A stretch of DNA of 64,000 nt from an uncultured Lachnospiraceae bacterium (GCA_947037115.1 CAMQTN010000005.1:1-64000); one strand, 5' to 3'. Shown: positions 34,170-43,658, counted from the stretch's first letter. Program-made: numbers and translations. The notes: a model not told the origin generated them from the letters alone.

Positions 34170-35087
34170 ATGGCAAATGGGAAACGTTATGCCAGTATGA
34201 TGTTTGTGGCGGTTTTCTTTATGAGCAGCTGTAGTTTTTCTTTTGCCGTGTTTGCGGAACGTACCGGGTTTGCAAGTGCGCAGGAGACTTACAGTGCGAT
34301 TGTCGAGACTTCGGACGTCTCACTGGCTGTCGTTGATCCGGTTAAATCGCCGGATGAGATGATTCTGGATGATGGGGCTGTGGCGGAACACGATGGGGAG
34401 GAAATGGCCACCTACACGTTGGATGACCTGCTGGAGAATCATGATCATGATGGTGCTGACGGGCATACGGGCTATGCGGATACGGAGACAGTCATGAGTG
34501 CGCAGGAGCTGACTTTCGATTCTTCCGACTGGAGACTTACCCTGATCAACAAGCAGCATCCCATTCCGGAGGAGTATGATTTCAAGCTTGGAACTTTTAC
34601 ATCGGGAATGCGTTGTGATGAGCGTGTGATCGAGGATCTGCTTCTCATGATGCAGGCGGCAAAGAAGGATGGTCTGAATCTGGTAGTCAGATCTCCCTAT
34701 AGGACCTCCCATCATCAGGAGGATAATTTTAACGACAGAATTAAATCCTATATGAGACAGGGGTTATCTTATATGGAGGCATACAAGGCGACCTCCAGGG
34801 TGATTACGGTTCCGGGCTGCAGCGAGCATGAGGTTGGGCTTGCGCTTGACATTACTTCTGATACTTATATTCCGCTGCTGCAGGGCTTTGCCGATACGGA
34901 GGAGGGAAAGTGGCTGCGGGAGCATGGTCATGAGTACGGCTTCATATTGCGCTATCCTTCAGGTAAGGAATATATTACAGGGATTGAGTATGAGCCCTGG
35001 CATTTTCGGTATGTGGGCAGAGAGGCTGCGGCAGTCATGAAAGAAGAGGGCCTTTGTCTGGAAGAATTCTGGGATAAATATCTATAG
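34170..35087 (+). CDS. VanY-type D-alanyl-D-alanine carboxypeptidase, secreted or anchored
   Basis: The C-terminal domain (about 150-305 from this start) is a peptidase M15B/VanY Zn domain: the SxHxxGxAxD motif reads CSEHEVGLALDI and the third ligand is in EPWHFRYVG; a PYRTSHHQE segment precedes them. It trims the terminal D-Ala of peptidoglycan stem peptides. I choose ATG 34170: GGAAGG lies 6 bases before it and the product begins with a good signal peptide (MANGKRY, then hydrophobic, ending SFAVFA). The frame is open to 33993, adding up to 59 residues with weak SDs. The region before the catalytic domain (about 35-120) is acidic. Confidence 0.85.
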   Translation: MANGKRYASMMFVAVFFMSSCSFSFAVFAERTGFASAQETYSAIVETSDVSLAVVDPVKSPDEMILDDGAVAEHDGEEMATYTLDDLLENHDHDGADGHTGYADTETVMSAQELTFDSSDWRLTLINKQHPIPEEYDFKLGTFTSGMRCDERVIEDLLLMMQAAKKDGLNLVVRSPYRTSHHQEDNFNDRIKSYMRQGLSYMEAYKATSRVITVPGCSEHEVGLALDITSDTYIPLLQGFADTEEGKWLREHGHEYGFILRYPSGKEYITGIEYEPWHFRYVGREAAAVMKEEGLCLEEFWDKYL

Positions 35088-35112
35088 CTATTTTATTTGA
35101 AAAGAGGGTACT

Positions 35113-36249
35113 ATGTATAAGGTATTAAAACAGGAAGGCAGGGCTAAACGTGCTGAGGTTACAACCGTACACGGCACGATACAGACCCCTGTCTTTATGA
35201 ATGTCGGAACAGCGGCGGCCATTAAGGGCGCTGTGGCTACAGAAGATCTGGAAAAAATCGGGACGCAGGTGGAGTTGTCCAACACCTATCACCTGCATGT
35301 GCGTCCGGGCGACCATGTGATCAGACAGTTGGGCGGTCTTCATAAATTTATGTCCTGGGACAAGCCGATCCTGACAGACTCCGGCGGATTTCAGGTGTTT
35401 TCTCTGGCTGGGCTTCGCAGGATCAGGGAGGAGGGAGTGTATTTTCACTCCCATGTAGACGGGCGGAAAATATTTATGGGGCCCGAGGAGAGTATGCGGA
35501 TTCAATCCAATCTGGCATCCACCATCGCCATGGCTTTTGACGAATGCCCGCCAAGCATGGCGGACAGAGGGTATGTGGAGGCTTCTGTGGCCCGTACAAG
35601 CAGGTGGCTTATACGATGCAAACAGGAGATGGAACGCCTGAATGGTCTGGAGGATACCATCAATAAAAAACAATTGTTATTTGGCATCAATCAGGGAGCG
35701 GTTTTTGACGATATCCGCATTGACCATGCAAAGCGTATTGCAGAACTTTCCTGCGATGGTTATGCGCTGGGTGGTCTTGCGGTGGGGGAGAGCCACGAAC
35801 AGATGTATCATGTGATTGAGGAGACAGTTCCTTATCTGCCGGTGGACAAGCCCACTTACCTGATGGGAGTCGGGACACCGGCGAATATTCTCGAAGCGGT
35901 GGAGCGGGGGGTGGATTTTTTTGACTGTGTGTACCCTTCCAGAAACGGACGGCACGGCCATCTCTATACCAATTACGGAAAGATTAACCTCTTCAACGCG
36001 AAGTACGAGTTGGATGAGAGGCCCATCGAGGAGGGGTGTGCCTGCCCGGCGTGCCGCAGATATTCCCGCGCCTATATCAGGCATCTGCTGAAGGCAAAGG
36101 AGATGCTGGGTATGCGTCTGTGCGTTTTACACAATCTTTACTTCTATAATAAGATGATGGAGGAGATCAGGGACGCTCTGGATGAAGGATGCTTTGCTTC
36201 CTATAAAAAGAGGAAGCTTGAAGGAATGAAAAATGAAAAGGCTTTATGA
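35113..36249 (+). CDS. tgt: tRNA-guanine transglycosylase
   Basis: Tgt exchanges guanine 34 for preQ1 in tRNAs with GUN anticodons (Tyr, His, Asn, Asp). The 378-residue protein has VELSNTYHLHVRPG, TDSGGFQVFSL, the catalytic Asp region FDCVYPSRNGRHG and the zinc site CACPACRRYSRAYIRHLL...LHNLYF (three Cys and one His). Length is normal. SD AGAGGG precedes the ATG. YajC follows after 88 bases, the common tgt-yajC order, though here with its own promoter. Confidence 0.97.
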   Translation: MYKVLKQEGRAKRAEVTTVHGTIQTPVFMNVGTAAAIKGAVATEDLEKIGTQVELSNTYHLHVRPGDHVIRQLGGLHKFMSWDKPILTDSGGFQVFSLAGLRRIREEGVYFHSHVDGRKIFMGPEESMRIQSNLASTIAMAFDECPPSMADRGYVEASVARTSRWLIRCKQEMERLNGLEDTINKKQLLFGINQGAVFDDIRIDHAKRIAELSCDGYALGGLAVGESHEQMYHVIEETVPYLPVDKPTYLMGVGTPANILEAVERGVDFFDCVYPSRNGRHGHLYTNYGKINLFNAKYELDERPIEEGCACPACRRYSRAYIRHLLKAKEMLGMRLCVLHNLYFYNKMMEEIRDALDEGCFASYKKRKLEGMKNEKAL

Positions 36250-36266
36250 AAATTTCAGGAAAGGAC

Positions 36267-36295
36267 TTGTTTTTCTTGTTTAAATTGTGTATGAT
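36267..36295 (+). promoter_or_regulatory. Possible promoter of yajC
   Basis: TTGTTT (36267-36272) and TATGAT (36290-36295) are 17 bp apart, in the tgt-yajC spacer and about 43 bases before the yajC start. Confidence 0.5.
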
Positions 36296-36337
36296 ATCCC
36301 TTGGTGCTTTTGTTGAAAGAATAACGGAGGAAATAAT

Positions 36338-36649
36338 ATGGGATTATTAACGGCTGATGCTGCGGCTGCCACAGGCGGCGGTCTGGTTATGGTTATCTAT
36401 ATTGTCATTATTGTCGCATTCATGTATTTTATTATGATTCGTCCGCAGAAGAAGGAACAAAAGAGGATGGCGGCGATGCTTGCGGATATGGCGGTTGGCG
36501 ATTGTGTATTGACCAACAGCGGTTTTTATGGGATCGTGATCGACATCACAGATGATACGGTTATCGTAGAGTTTGGCAGCAACAAGAACTGCCGCATTCC
36601 CATGCAGAAAGCAGCCATTGCCCAGATAGAGAAGGCGGAGACAGAGTAG
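36338..36649 (+). CDS. yajC: Preprotein translocase subunit YajC
   Basis: The 103-residue protein has one N-terminal membrane helix (about 13-35), then the signature FIMIRPQKKEQKRMAAML and a cytoplasmic domain with GDCVLTNSGFYGIVIDI and a V.IEF-like strand (VIVEFGSNK), all typical of YajC, an accessory subunit of the SecDF translocase. SD GGAGG precedes the ATG. SecD/SecF are not in the window. Only 60 bases separate it from the downstream lipoprotein gene. Confidence 0.95.
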   Translation: MGLLTADAAAATGGGLVMVIYIVIIVAFMYFIMIRPQKKEQKRMAAMLADMAVGDCVLTNSGFYGIVIDITDDTVIVEFGSNKNCRIPMQKAAIAQIEKAETE

Positions 36650-36709
36650 GTTGTAATAGTAACACAACATAAATAAAACAAAATGATGTAAGAGGAGGAG
36701 TAAGTAGTT

Positions 36710-37285
36710 ATGAGAAGAAGAACAGTGAGAACATTTTTGTGTGCAGCGTTGTTGACGCTTGCAATGTCAGCGACTGCCTGCGGTGGTTCCGACAGCGGAA
36801 ATGAAGGTGCGGCACCGGCAGCGACAGAGGAGGAGGCTCCTGTTGAAGAGGATGCAGCGGCAGAGGAAGAGGCTCCTGTTGAGGAGGATGCAGCGGCAGA
36901 GGAAGAGGCTCCTGCTGAGGAGGCTTCTGCAGGGGAGAGCAACGGGCAGAAGACGCTTGAAGAGTACCTGAAAGAGGATCCGGCTACGGAGAAACAGCTT
37001 CAGGAGCAGGCGGCAGCACAGGGCAATGATCAGGTAGATATGTCTATTGAGGTAATCGGCAACGAAGTGTTATGCATAGCGACATTTAAGGATTCCGTGG
37101 AGCTGCCGGAGGATGCGGCAGATACCCTGGGCGAGGGTGTGGATGCGCTGGGAAGTGCATTTTCCGGAATAGCGGCTGTGCTGGATGAGGCGATCGGTGC
37201 TGAGAAAGGAACGGTATCATACGGCATCAGATACTGCGATTCGGACGGAAACGTTATTGTAGAGAAGAGTTTTAGAGCAGAGTAA
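36710..37285 (+). CDS. Lipoprotein, DUF4854-like, with an acidic repeat
   Basis: The 191-residue product has a signal sequence ending in a lipobox-like ATAC (Cys24), so it is probably lipidated and surface-attached. A 12-residue acidic repeat EEEAPVEEDAAA follows (about 40-75, 2.5 to 3 copies, encoded by a 36-bp tandem repeat). The folded part (about 80-191: LEEYLKEDP, VEVIGNEVLCIATF-like strand, GSAFSGIAAVLDEAIG, ISYGIRY-like strand) resembles the DUF4854 lipoproteins of Lachnospiraceae; that match is recalled, not searched. No function is known. Start ATG follows AGAGGAGGAG; a terminator follows the gene. Confidence 0.8.
   Translation: MRRRTVRTFLCAALLTLAMSATACGGSDSGNEGAAPAATEEEAPVEEDAAAEEEAPVEEDAAAEEEAPAEEASAGESNGQKTLEEYLKEDPATEKQLQEQAAAQGNDQVDMSIEVIGNEVLCIATFKDSVELPEDAADTLGEGVDALGSAFSGIAAVLDEAIGAEKGTVSYGIRYCDSDGNVIVEKSFRAE
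36827..36934 (+). repeat. 36-bp in-frame tandem repeat in the lipoprotein gene
   Basis: Two nearly identical 36-bp units and a diverged third encode EEEAPVEEDAAA, EEEAPVEEDAAA, EEEAPAEEASAG. The near identity of the first two suggests recent expansion; the number may vary between strains. Confidence 0.75.
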
Positions 37286-37306
37286 AAAGAGAATAGGAAC
37301 CAAGAC

Positions 37307-37339
37307 AAAAAGCCGGCTCGGAAGTGATCCGGCTTTTTG
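37307..37339 (+). terminator. Terminator between the lipoprotein gene and leuB
   Basis: AAAAAGCCGG pairs with CCGGCTTTTT around a 12-base loop, with flanking A and T tracts, so it could work in both directions. It lies 25 bases before leuB. Confidence 0.85.
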
Positions 37340-37364
37340 AAGAATATGGGAATGGAGGAACCCT

Positions 37365-38450
37365 ATGAAGCTTAACATTACCTGTATCCCCGGTGACGGG
37401 ATTGGGCCGGAAATCATAGCGGAGGCAAAGAAGGCGCTGGATGCGGTTGCGGAAAAATACGGACATGATGTGCAGTATACGGATATTCTGATGGGCGGCG
37501 CATCCATTGATGTGCACGGAGTACCGCTGACTGACGAAGCGGTTGAGACTGCAAAGAGTGCGGATGCAGTGCTGATGGGTTCCATCGGCGGAGACACTAC
37601 CACGTCTCCCTGGTATAAACTTCCGCCGAATCTGCGGCCGGAGGCAGGACTTTTGGCTATTCGCAAGGCGTTAAATCTCTTTGCCAATCTGAGACCGGCG
37701 GTTCTCTACGGGGAGCTGGCGCAGGCCTGCCCCCTGAAGCAGGAGATATCAGGGAATGGCTTTGATATGCTTATTATGCGGGAACTGACGGGCGGCCTGT
37801 ATTTTGGTGAGAGGAAGACCGTGGAGGAGAACGGTGTGAGGAAGGCGTTAGATACCCTGACTTACGACGAAAATGAGATTCGCCGGATTGCGGTTAAGGG
37901 ATTTGACATTGCCCGAAAGCGCAGAAAGAAAGTGACCAGTGTGGATAAAGCCAATGTGCTGGATTCCTCCAGACTCTGGCGCGCGGTGGTGGAGGAGGTA
38001 GCGAAAGACTATCCCGACGTTATGCTGGAACATATGCTGGTTGACAACTGTGCCATGCAGCTGGTGAAAGATCCGGCCCAGTTTGATGTGATACTGACAG
38101 AAAATATGTTTGGAGACATTCTGTCTGACGAGGCGAGTATGGTGACCGGCTCTATCGGTATGCTGGCTTCCGCCTCCTTAAACGATACGAAATTCGGCCT
38201 GTACGAGCCCAGTCACGGCTCTGCGCCCGATATTGCAGGAAAAGACCTGGCGAACCCGATTGCCACGATTCTCTCGGCTTCCATGATGCTTCGCTACAGC
38301 TTCGACCTTGACAGGGAGGCGGACGCTATTGACGGGGCGGTGAAGCAGGTACTACAGGACGGTTACCGCACAGGGGATATCATGTCTGAGGGGTGTGAAA
38401 AAGTCGGCTGCAAGAGAATGGGCGACCTGATTGTGGAAAGAATCAAATAA
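37365..38450 (+). CDS. leuB: 3-isopropylmalate dehydrogenase
   Basis: LeuB oxidises and decarboxylates 3-isopropylmalate in leucine synthesis. The 361-residue protein has GDGIGPEI at the N-terminus, LFANLRPA, the [13 protein letters not shown] loop typical of LeuB over isocitrate dehydrogenase, the catalytic [10 protein letters not shown] region with [10 protein letters not shown], and [18 protein letters not shown]. Start ATG 37365 follows GGAGG. LeuA/C/D are not in the window; the next genes are a membrane protein, ilvD and ilvB, which make the valine/leucine precursor. A terminator lies just upstream, so a promoter in the 25-base gap is not apparent and readthrough or attenuation is possible. 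Confidence 0.97.
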   Translation: MKLNITCIPGDGIGPEIIAEAKKALDAVAEKYGHDVQYTDILMGGASIDVHGVPLTDEAVETAKSADAVLMGSIGGDTTTSPWYKLPPNLRPEAGLLAIRKALNLFANLRPAVLYGELAQACPLKQEISGNGFDMLIMRELTGGLYFGERKTVEENGVRKALDTLTYDENEIRRIAVKGFDIARKRRKKVTSVDKANVLDSSRLWRAVVEEVAKDYPDVMLEHMLVDNCAMQLVKDPAQFDVILTENMFGDILSDEASMVTGSIGMLASASLNDTKFGLYEPSHGSAPDIAGKDLANPIATILSASMMLRYSFDLDREADAIDGAVKQVLQDGYRTGDIMSEGCEKVGCKRMGDLIVERIK

Positions 38451-38454
38451 TATC

Positions 38455-40089
38455 ATGGGTTATTTTTTGAGAAGTCATGAGGCAAAAGATTCTGCTTTCT
38501 TTATAACAGGAAAAAGGCGGGAAATAAGCAGAGAAAATATGGTTTTTCTTCTGCTTTTTCTCACAATGGCCGTCTATTACGGGGTGAGGATGTTCCGTCT
38601 GATTCCCTGGTACGACGAGCTGTATACTTATTACTATTTTATCAGCAGAGGTCCGGTATATGCGGCAATCCACTGGCCTCTGCCCAATAATCATGTGGGC
38701 TATTCCACACTCTCGGCCTGTCTGGGGATATTTGGAAGTGCACCCATTGCACTGCGTGGTGTATCCTATCTGTGCAGTCTGGGAAGTCTGATTCTTCTGT
38801 ATCGAATTTCAAAAAAATGGTTTGTGGGCAGTATCACGCTTGTTCCTGTGTTTGTGTTTGCGGGAATGAATGCGGTCAATCAACTGGCAGTGCAGGGCAG
38901 AGGCTATGCGCTGGTGACCTTCTGCTATCTGCTGGCGGTTTTGTCTTTGCAGCACATTGTGGTAGAAAAATCAGATAGCAAGTGTAATTATATATTTTTC
39001 GGCCTGTCTCTGGTGATTGCTCTCTGGGCGATTCCAAGCAGCCTGTATGTGGTGGTGCCGGTCTGTCTGATCGGGGGCTTTGTCCTTCTTTTGGATCAGG
39101 ATTACAGACGGCTCATACGACTGATCATAACCTCCCTTGTAAGCGCGGTGTGTACGGCAGGAATTTATGGCCTTCTGTGGCTGGCCATCGGTTCCAATCT
39201 GCTTTCCAAGATACCGGACGGGCCCTTTTACATGGCGGGACATATCGACATCATTCTCCATGCGCCTTTTCGGGCTTTGAGAGAGGGGATTGACTATATG
39301 CTGGCAACCCCTTATATTCAGAGCATGACGAGACAGGAGTTTAACAGGCAGGCGGGACATTGGCTGAAAACACTGTTCGGCACACAGTTGTCTCCTCTTT
39401 GGGGGCTTGCCGGAAATATGATGTGTGTTTTGCTGGCGATCGGGCTTATTGCTGTGACTGTTTGTCTGATCCGAAGGCCGAAACAAGCCTTTTTGGAGTG
39501 GTACTTTCTCTTGACGGCCATTCTTCTGGCACTGGCGCTTTTGATCCAGTGTAAGCTGCCCTATCAGAGGGTGTTTTCCTTTCTCGGGGTGTGGGCCGCG
39601 CTTCTTGTGGGATGGCTTGTAAAGGAGATCACAGTGCTGATACAGGCCCTTCCCGATTTTCGGTGGAAGAACGGGATGCAGAAAGGCTTAAAGGCGGCGG
39701 TATTTTTAATAACAGGTGTTCTGTGGGTATTTGTGCTGGCGGACACGGCCCCGTACAGCATCAGGGATGAACTGCTTGCGGATGCCTGCAGGCAGATAGA
39801 AATAGAGGATACGGATGTCGTGGCGGTGACAGACTGTGATCAGGAATATCTGCTTCTGTATCTTTACGGAAAGCAGGGCGGGCAGATAACAAGAGATATG
39901 AAGGCGGCGGATATTGTCCTTCTGGACAAGGCGCTTCTGGGACTGCCCTACGGCCACAGAGAGGCCCCCGAGGAGTGGAAGTTTTATCTTTCCAGAGAGG
40001 AAGTGGAGACACACAGGACTTATTTGGAAGAAAATATGACACAGGTATATGAGAACTGGCAGTTTGTCCTGTTAGAGCGAAAGCAGTAG
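38455..40089 (+). CDS. Multi-pass membrane protein, GT-C glycosyltransferase-like
   Basis: The roughly 545-residue protein has about 10-12 membrane helices. After the first helix comes PWYDELYTYYY, an Asp-Glu motif in the first outer loop like that of GT-C transferases (ArnT/PMT superfamily), and then LPNNHVGYSTLSA, also typical of this group. A soluble C-terminal part (about 435-545) follows. GT-C enzymes use polyprenyl-phosphate sugars at the outer face. The start is uncertain: ATG 38455 (GGAAAG about 13 bases upstream) or ATG 38539. It lies between leuB and ilvD, with no clear link to branched-chain synthesis. Confidence 0.7.
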   Translation: MGYFLRSHEAKDSAFFITGKRREISRENMVFLLLFLTMAVYYGVRMFRLIPWYDELYTYYYFISRGPVYAAIHWPLPNNHVGYSTLSACLGIFGSAPIALRGVSYLCSLGSLILLYRISKKWFVGSITLVPVFVFAGMNAVNQLAVQGRGYALVTFCYLLAVLSLQHIVVEKSDSKCNYIFFGLSLVIALWAIPSSLYVVVPVCLIGGFVLLLDQDYRRLIRLIITSLVSAVCTAGIYGLLWLAIGSNLLSKIPDGPFYMAGHIDIILHAPFRALREGIDYMLATPYIQSMTRQEFNRQAGHWLKTLFGTQLSPLWGLAGNMMCVLLAIGLIAVTVCLIRRPKQAFLEWYFLLTAILLALALLIQCKLPYQRVFSFLGVWAALLVGWLVKEITVLIQALPDFRWKNGMQKGLKAAVFLITGVLWVFVLADTAPYSIRDELLADACRQIEIEDTDVVAVTDCDQEYLLLYLYGKQGGQITRDMKAADIVLLDKALLGLPYGHREAPEEWKFYLSREEVETHRTYLEENMTQVYENWQFVLLERKQ

Positions 40090-40091
40090 CA

Positions 40092-40115
40092 AACGCAAGT
40101 GCGAACGCAGGTGCG
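40092..40115 (+). repeat. 12-bp tandem pair upstream of ilvD
   Basis: AACGCAAGTGCG (40092-40103) is followed directly by AACGCAGGTGCG (40104-40115), in the 55-base spacer before ilvD and just ahead of its SD. It may be a regulator site or chance. Confidence 0.4.
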
Positions 40116-40144
40116 GACGGAAGAGTGAACAGAGGAGGTAAATC

Positions 40145-41821
40145 ATGAGAAGTGACAATGTGAAGGCTGGCGTACAACAGGCGCCACACAGAAGTTTGTT
40201 TAATGCCCTTGGTTTTACGAAGGAGGAGATGGAGAAGCCCATGGTGGGTATTGTCAGCTCTTACAATGAGATCGTACCCGGGCATATGAATCTGGATAAG
40301 ATTGTGGAAGCGGTAAAGATGGGTGTGGCGGAAGCCGGCGGCGTGCCGGTGGTATTCCCTGCAATCGCAGTCTGCGACGGTATCGCCATGGGTCATATCG
40401 GCATGAAATACTCTCTGGTGACCAGAGATCTGATTGCGGATTCTACGGAGTGTATGGCCCTTGCGCATCAGTTTGACGCGCTGGTGATGGTGCCAAACTG
40501 TGACAAGAACGTGCCGGGTCTTCTGATGGCGGCGGCCCGCATCAACGTACCGACGGTTTTCGTGTCGGGCGGCCCCATGCTTGCAGGCCATGTGAAAGGG
40601 CAGAAGAGAAGTCTCTCCTCCATGTTTGAGGCAGTAGGCTCCCATGCGGCTGGAACGATTTCGGACGAGGAACTTCTGGAGTTTGAGGAGAAGACCTGTC
40701 CTACCTGCGGTTCCTGTTCGGGCATGTACACGGCCAATTCCATGAACTGCCTCACGGAGGCGCTGGGCATGGGACTTCGCGGCAACGGTACGATTCCCGC
40801 AGTTTACTCCGAGCGTATCAAACTCGCAAAGCATGCGGGTATGGCGGTGATGAAGCTGCTGGAAAAAAATATCAGGCCCAGGGACGTCATGACAAAGGAT
40901 GCTGTCTTAAATGCGCTCACCGTGGATATGGCGCTCGGCTGTTCTACAAACTCCATGCTGCATCTGCCGGCGATCGCCCATGAGATCGGGTTTGATTTTG
41001 ACATTGCCTTTGCCAATGAGATCAGCGAAAAGACCCCAAATGTGTGCCATCTGGCGCCGGCGGGCCCGACTTATATGGAAGATTTGAACGAAGCGGGCGG
41101 CGTCTATGCGGTAATGAAAGAACTTGCGGATATCGGCCTGCTTCATACGGACTGCATGACGGTTACGGGTGAGACGATCGGTGAGAATATCAAGAATGCC
41201 GTAAATAAAAATACAGATGTTATTCGTACGGTGGAAAATCCCTACAGCAAGACCGGCGGTCTGGCAGTGCTGAAAGGTAATCTTGCGCCTGACGGAAGCG
41301 TCGTAAAACGTTCCGCTGTGGTGGAGGAGATGATGGTCCACGAGGGACCGGCCCGTGTGTTTGAGTGTGAGGAAGACGCCATTGACGCCATCAAGGGTGG
41401 AAAAATTGTGGCGGGTGACGTGGTAGTGATCCGTTATGAAGGCCCCAAGGGAGGGCCGGGTATGCGTGAAATGTTAAATCCTACCTCGGCCATTGCGGGC
41501 ATGGGACTTGGTTCCAGTGTGGCGCTGATCACGGACGGCCGTTTTTCCGGCGCATCCAGAGGCGCTTCCATCGGCCATGTATCACCGGAGGCGGCAGTGG
41601 GCGGCCCCATTGCGCTGGTGGAAGAGGGCGATATTATCAGCATTGATATCCCGAATATGAAACTGGACATCAGGGTATCTGATGAGGAACTGGCGGCCAG
41701 ACGGGAGAAGTGGCAGCCAAGAGAGCCCAAGGTGACAAGCGGCTATCTTGCCAGATACAGGGAGATGGTGACAAGCGGCAACAGAGGAGCGATTTTGGAG
41801 ATCCCTAAGACGGTAAATTGA
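40145..41821 (+). CDS. ilvD: Dihydroxyacid dehydratase
   Basis: IlvD dehydrates 2,3-dihydroxy-isovalerate and its C6 homologue in valine/isoleucine synthesis. The 558-residue enzyme has iron-sulfur ligands in [10 protein letters not shown] and [17 protein letters not shown], the segment [12 protein letters not shown], and the C-terminal [11 protein letters not shown] and [13 protein letters not shown] ends. Length is normal. SD AGAGGAGG precedes the ATG. It is followed by a hairpin-rich spacer and ilvB. No ilvC, ilvN or ilvE gene is in the window. Confidence 0.97.
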   Translation: MRSDNVKAGVQQAPHRSLFNALGFTKEEMEKPMVGIVSSYNEIVPGHMNLDKIVEAVKMGVAEAGGVPVVFPAIAVCDGIAMGHIGMKYSLVTRDLIADSTECMALAHQFDALVMVPNCDKNVPGLLMAAARINVPTVFVSGGPMLAGHVKGQKRSLSSMFEAVGSHAAGTISDEELLEFEEKTCPTCGSCSGMYTANSMNCLTEALGMGLRGNGTIPAVYSERIKLAKHAGMAVMKLLEKNIRPRDVMTKDAVLNALTVDMALGCSTNSMLHLPAIAHEIGFDFDIAFANEISEKTPNVCHLAPAGPTYMEDLNEAGGVYAVMKELADIGLLHTDCMTVTGETIGENIKNAVNKNTDVIRTVENPYSKTGGLAVLKGNLAPDGSVVKRSAVVEEMMVHEGPARVFECEEDAIDAIKGGKIVAGDVVVIRYEGPKGGPGMREMLNPTSAIAGMGLGSSVALITDGRFSGASRGASIGHVSPEAAVGGPIALVEEGDIISIDIPNMKLDIRVSDEELAARREKWQPREPKVTSGYLARYREMVTSGNRGAILEIPKTVN

Positions 41822-41968
41822 TGGAGGAAAAGATTGAAAAATAAGTCTGATGACCTTATTTTTCAATCGGAAATTTGTGTAGAAGCGTCACAAATTTCCC
41901 TGATCGCAGAACCGGATTTGAGATTCGGTTCGCGGTTCCGCAGCTTGACGCTTCGGAATGGAGGAAAA
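41821..41968 (+). repeat. Hairpin-rich element between ilvD and ilvB, flanked by an 11-bp direct repeat
   Basis: Between two copies of ATGGAGGAAAA (41821-41831, 41958-41968) lie a perfect 14-bp hairpin (GATTGAAAAATAAG / CTTATTTTTCAATC, 41832-41868), a perfect 11-bp hairpin (GGAAATTTGTG / CACAAATTTCC, 41869-41899), a GAACCG/CGGTTC hairpin (41909-41931), and a long-range pair GAAGCGTCA (41882-41890) / TGACGCTTC (41946-41954) that excludes the second hairpin. The right copy of the direct repeat contains the ilvB SD. It could be a small inserted element with a target duplication or a regulatory leader. Confidence 0.6.
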
Positions 41969-41969
41969 C

Positions 41970-43658
41970 ATGGTATTGACAGGTGCGCAGATTGTAGTGG
42001 AATGTCTGAAAGAACAGGGAGTTGACACAGTGTTCGGCTATCCCGGCGGTACGATTCTGAACGTGTACGACGCGCTGTATCAGCACAGCAGCGAGATTAA
42101 TCATATTTTGACGTCCCATGAACAGGGGGCGGCCCATGCGGCGGACGGATATGCCAGAGCCACAGGAAAAGTAGGGGTCTGTCTGGCAACCAGCGGGCCG
42201 GGCGCGACGAATCTGGTGACGGGTATCGCCACGGCATATATGGATTCCGTGCCAATGGTGGCGATCACCTGTAATGTAAATCTGCCGCTTCTGGGAAAGG
42301 ACTCTTTTCAGGAGGTGGATATCGCAGGAATCACCATGCCGATCACGAAGCATAATTATATTGTAAAAGATGTGACAATTCTGGCGGATACGCTCAGAAA
42401 GGCATTTATGATTGCAAAGAGCGGCAGGCCCGGCCCGGTCCTCGTGGACATCACGAAGGATGTGACGGCGAACAGCTGCGAGTATGGAAAAGAGCTGCCT
42501 GAGAAAGCGGAGAAGACGGCGCGTTACACAGTGGAAGAGATGGCGGAGGCCGTGAAGCTTTTGGAGAGCGCAAAAAAACCCTTCATTTACGTGGGCGGCG
42601 GCGCAGTGATCTCCGGCGCATATAAGGAAGTGAGAGATTTCGCTGAGCTTATGGATGCACCGGTCTGTGACACTTTGATGGGGAAAGGCGTTGTTGACGG
42701 ACACAATGAGAGATACACGGGGATGATTGGCATGCACGGTACCAAGACATCTAACTTCGGCGTCAGCGAGTGTGATCTCCTGATTGCTCTGGGGGCCCGT
42801 TTCTCCGACCGTGTGGTGGGCAATCCGCAGAAGTTCGCGGCGCACGCGAAGGTGCTGCATATTGATGTTGACGCGGCGGAGATCAACAAGAATATCAAGA
42901 CGGACGTCTCTCTGGTGGGAGATTTAAAGGAAGTACTCGCCAAACTGAACGGGCGGCTTGTGGCGCAGAAGCATGAAGAGTGGATGGCGCACATCGCGGA
43001 GCTGAAAAATAAGTATCCCTTAAATTATGATGAGAATGTGCTCTCCTGTCCGTATATCATGGAGGAGATCGACCGGGTGACAAAGGGGGCTGCCATTATC
43101 ACTACGGACGTTGGACAGCATCAGATGTGGGCTGCACAGTATTACCGGTACAGCGAGCCCCGGACGCTCCTTACTTCGGGCGGCCTTGGCACAATGGGCT
43201 ATGGCCTTGGCGCGTGTATCGGTGCAAAGATGGGGCAGCCTGATAAAATCTGTATCAATATCGCGGGCGACGGGTGTTTCCGCATGAATATGAATGAACT
43301 TGCAACAGCCAGCCGTTACAATATACCGATCATACAGGTGGTGATCAACAATCACGTGCTGGGCATGGTCAGACAGTGGCAGACCCTGTTTTACGGGAAA
43401 AGGTATTCGCAGACCATCCTTGACGACGGCGTGGACTTCTGCAAAGTGGCGGAAGGACTCGGCTGTGAGGCGATTCTGGTGACAAAGAAGGAGGAGGTTG
43501 CTCCTGCCATTGAAAGGGCGATCGCTTTAAAGAAACCGGTGTTATTAAACTGCATCATACCAAAGGATGATAAAGTGTTCCCCATGGTGCCGGCGGGCGC
43601 ACCGATCAGCGAAGCCTTTGACGCGGGAGATCTGAATACGTGCGAAGAGAACAGTTGA
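41970..43658 (+). CDS. ilvB: Acetolactate synthase, large subunit
   Basis: This thiamine-diphosphate enzyme makes acetolactate/acetohydroxybutyrate, the first common step of branched-chain synthesis. The 562-residue protein has VFGYPGGTILNVYDAL, the catalytic-Glu region HEQGAAHAADGYARA, SGPGATNLVTGIA, DSFQEVDI and the TDP-binding GDGCFRMNMNELATA. Start ATG 41970 lies 5 bases after GGAGG; the ATG at 41958 overlaps that SD and is not used. No small regulatory subunit gene (ilvN) is adjacent. The C-terminus is normal for the family. Confidence 0.96.
   Translation: MVLTGAQIVVECLKEQGVDTVFGYPGGTILNVYDALYQHSSEINHILTSHEQGAAHAADGYARATGKVGVCLATSGPGATNLVTGIATAYMDSVPMVAITCNVNLPLLGKDSFQEVDIAGITMPITKHNYIVKDVTILADTLRKAFMIAKSGRPGPVLVDITKDVTANSCEYGKELPEKAEKTARYTVEEMAEAVKLLESAKKPFIYVGGGAVISGAYKEVRDFAELMDAPVCDTLMGKGVVDGHNERYTGMIGMHGTKTSNFGVSECDLLIALGARFSDRVVGNPQKFAAHAKVLHIDVDAAEINKNIKTDVSLVGDLKEVLAKLNGRLVAQKHEEWMAHIAELKNKYPLNYDENVLSCPYIMEEIDRVTKGAAIITTDVGQHQMWAAQYYRYSEPRTLLTSGGLGTMGYGLGACIGAKMGQPDKICINIAGDGCFRMNMNELATASRYNIPIIQVVINNHVLGMVRQWQTLFYGKRYSQTILDDGVDFCKVAEGLGCEAILVTKKEEVAPAIERAIALKKPVLLNCIIPKDDKVFPMVPAGAPISEAFDAGDLNTCEENS

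Noticed and set aside
41856..42860. A 334-codon open frame antisense to ilvB and the hairpin element
   Set aside because: It covers ilvB, whose motifs are clear, and begins in its coding strand complement with no SD.
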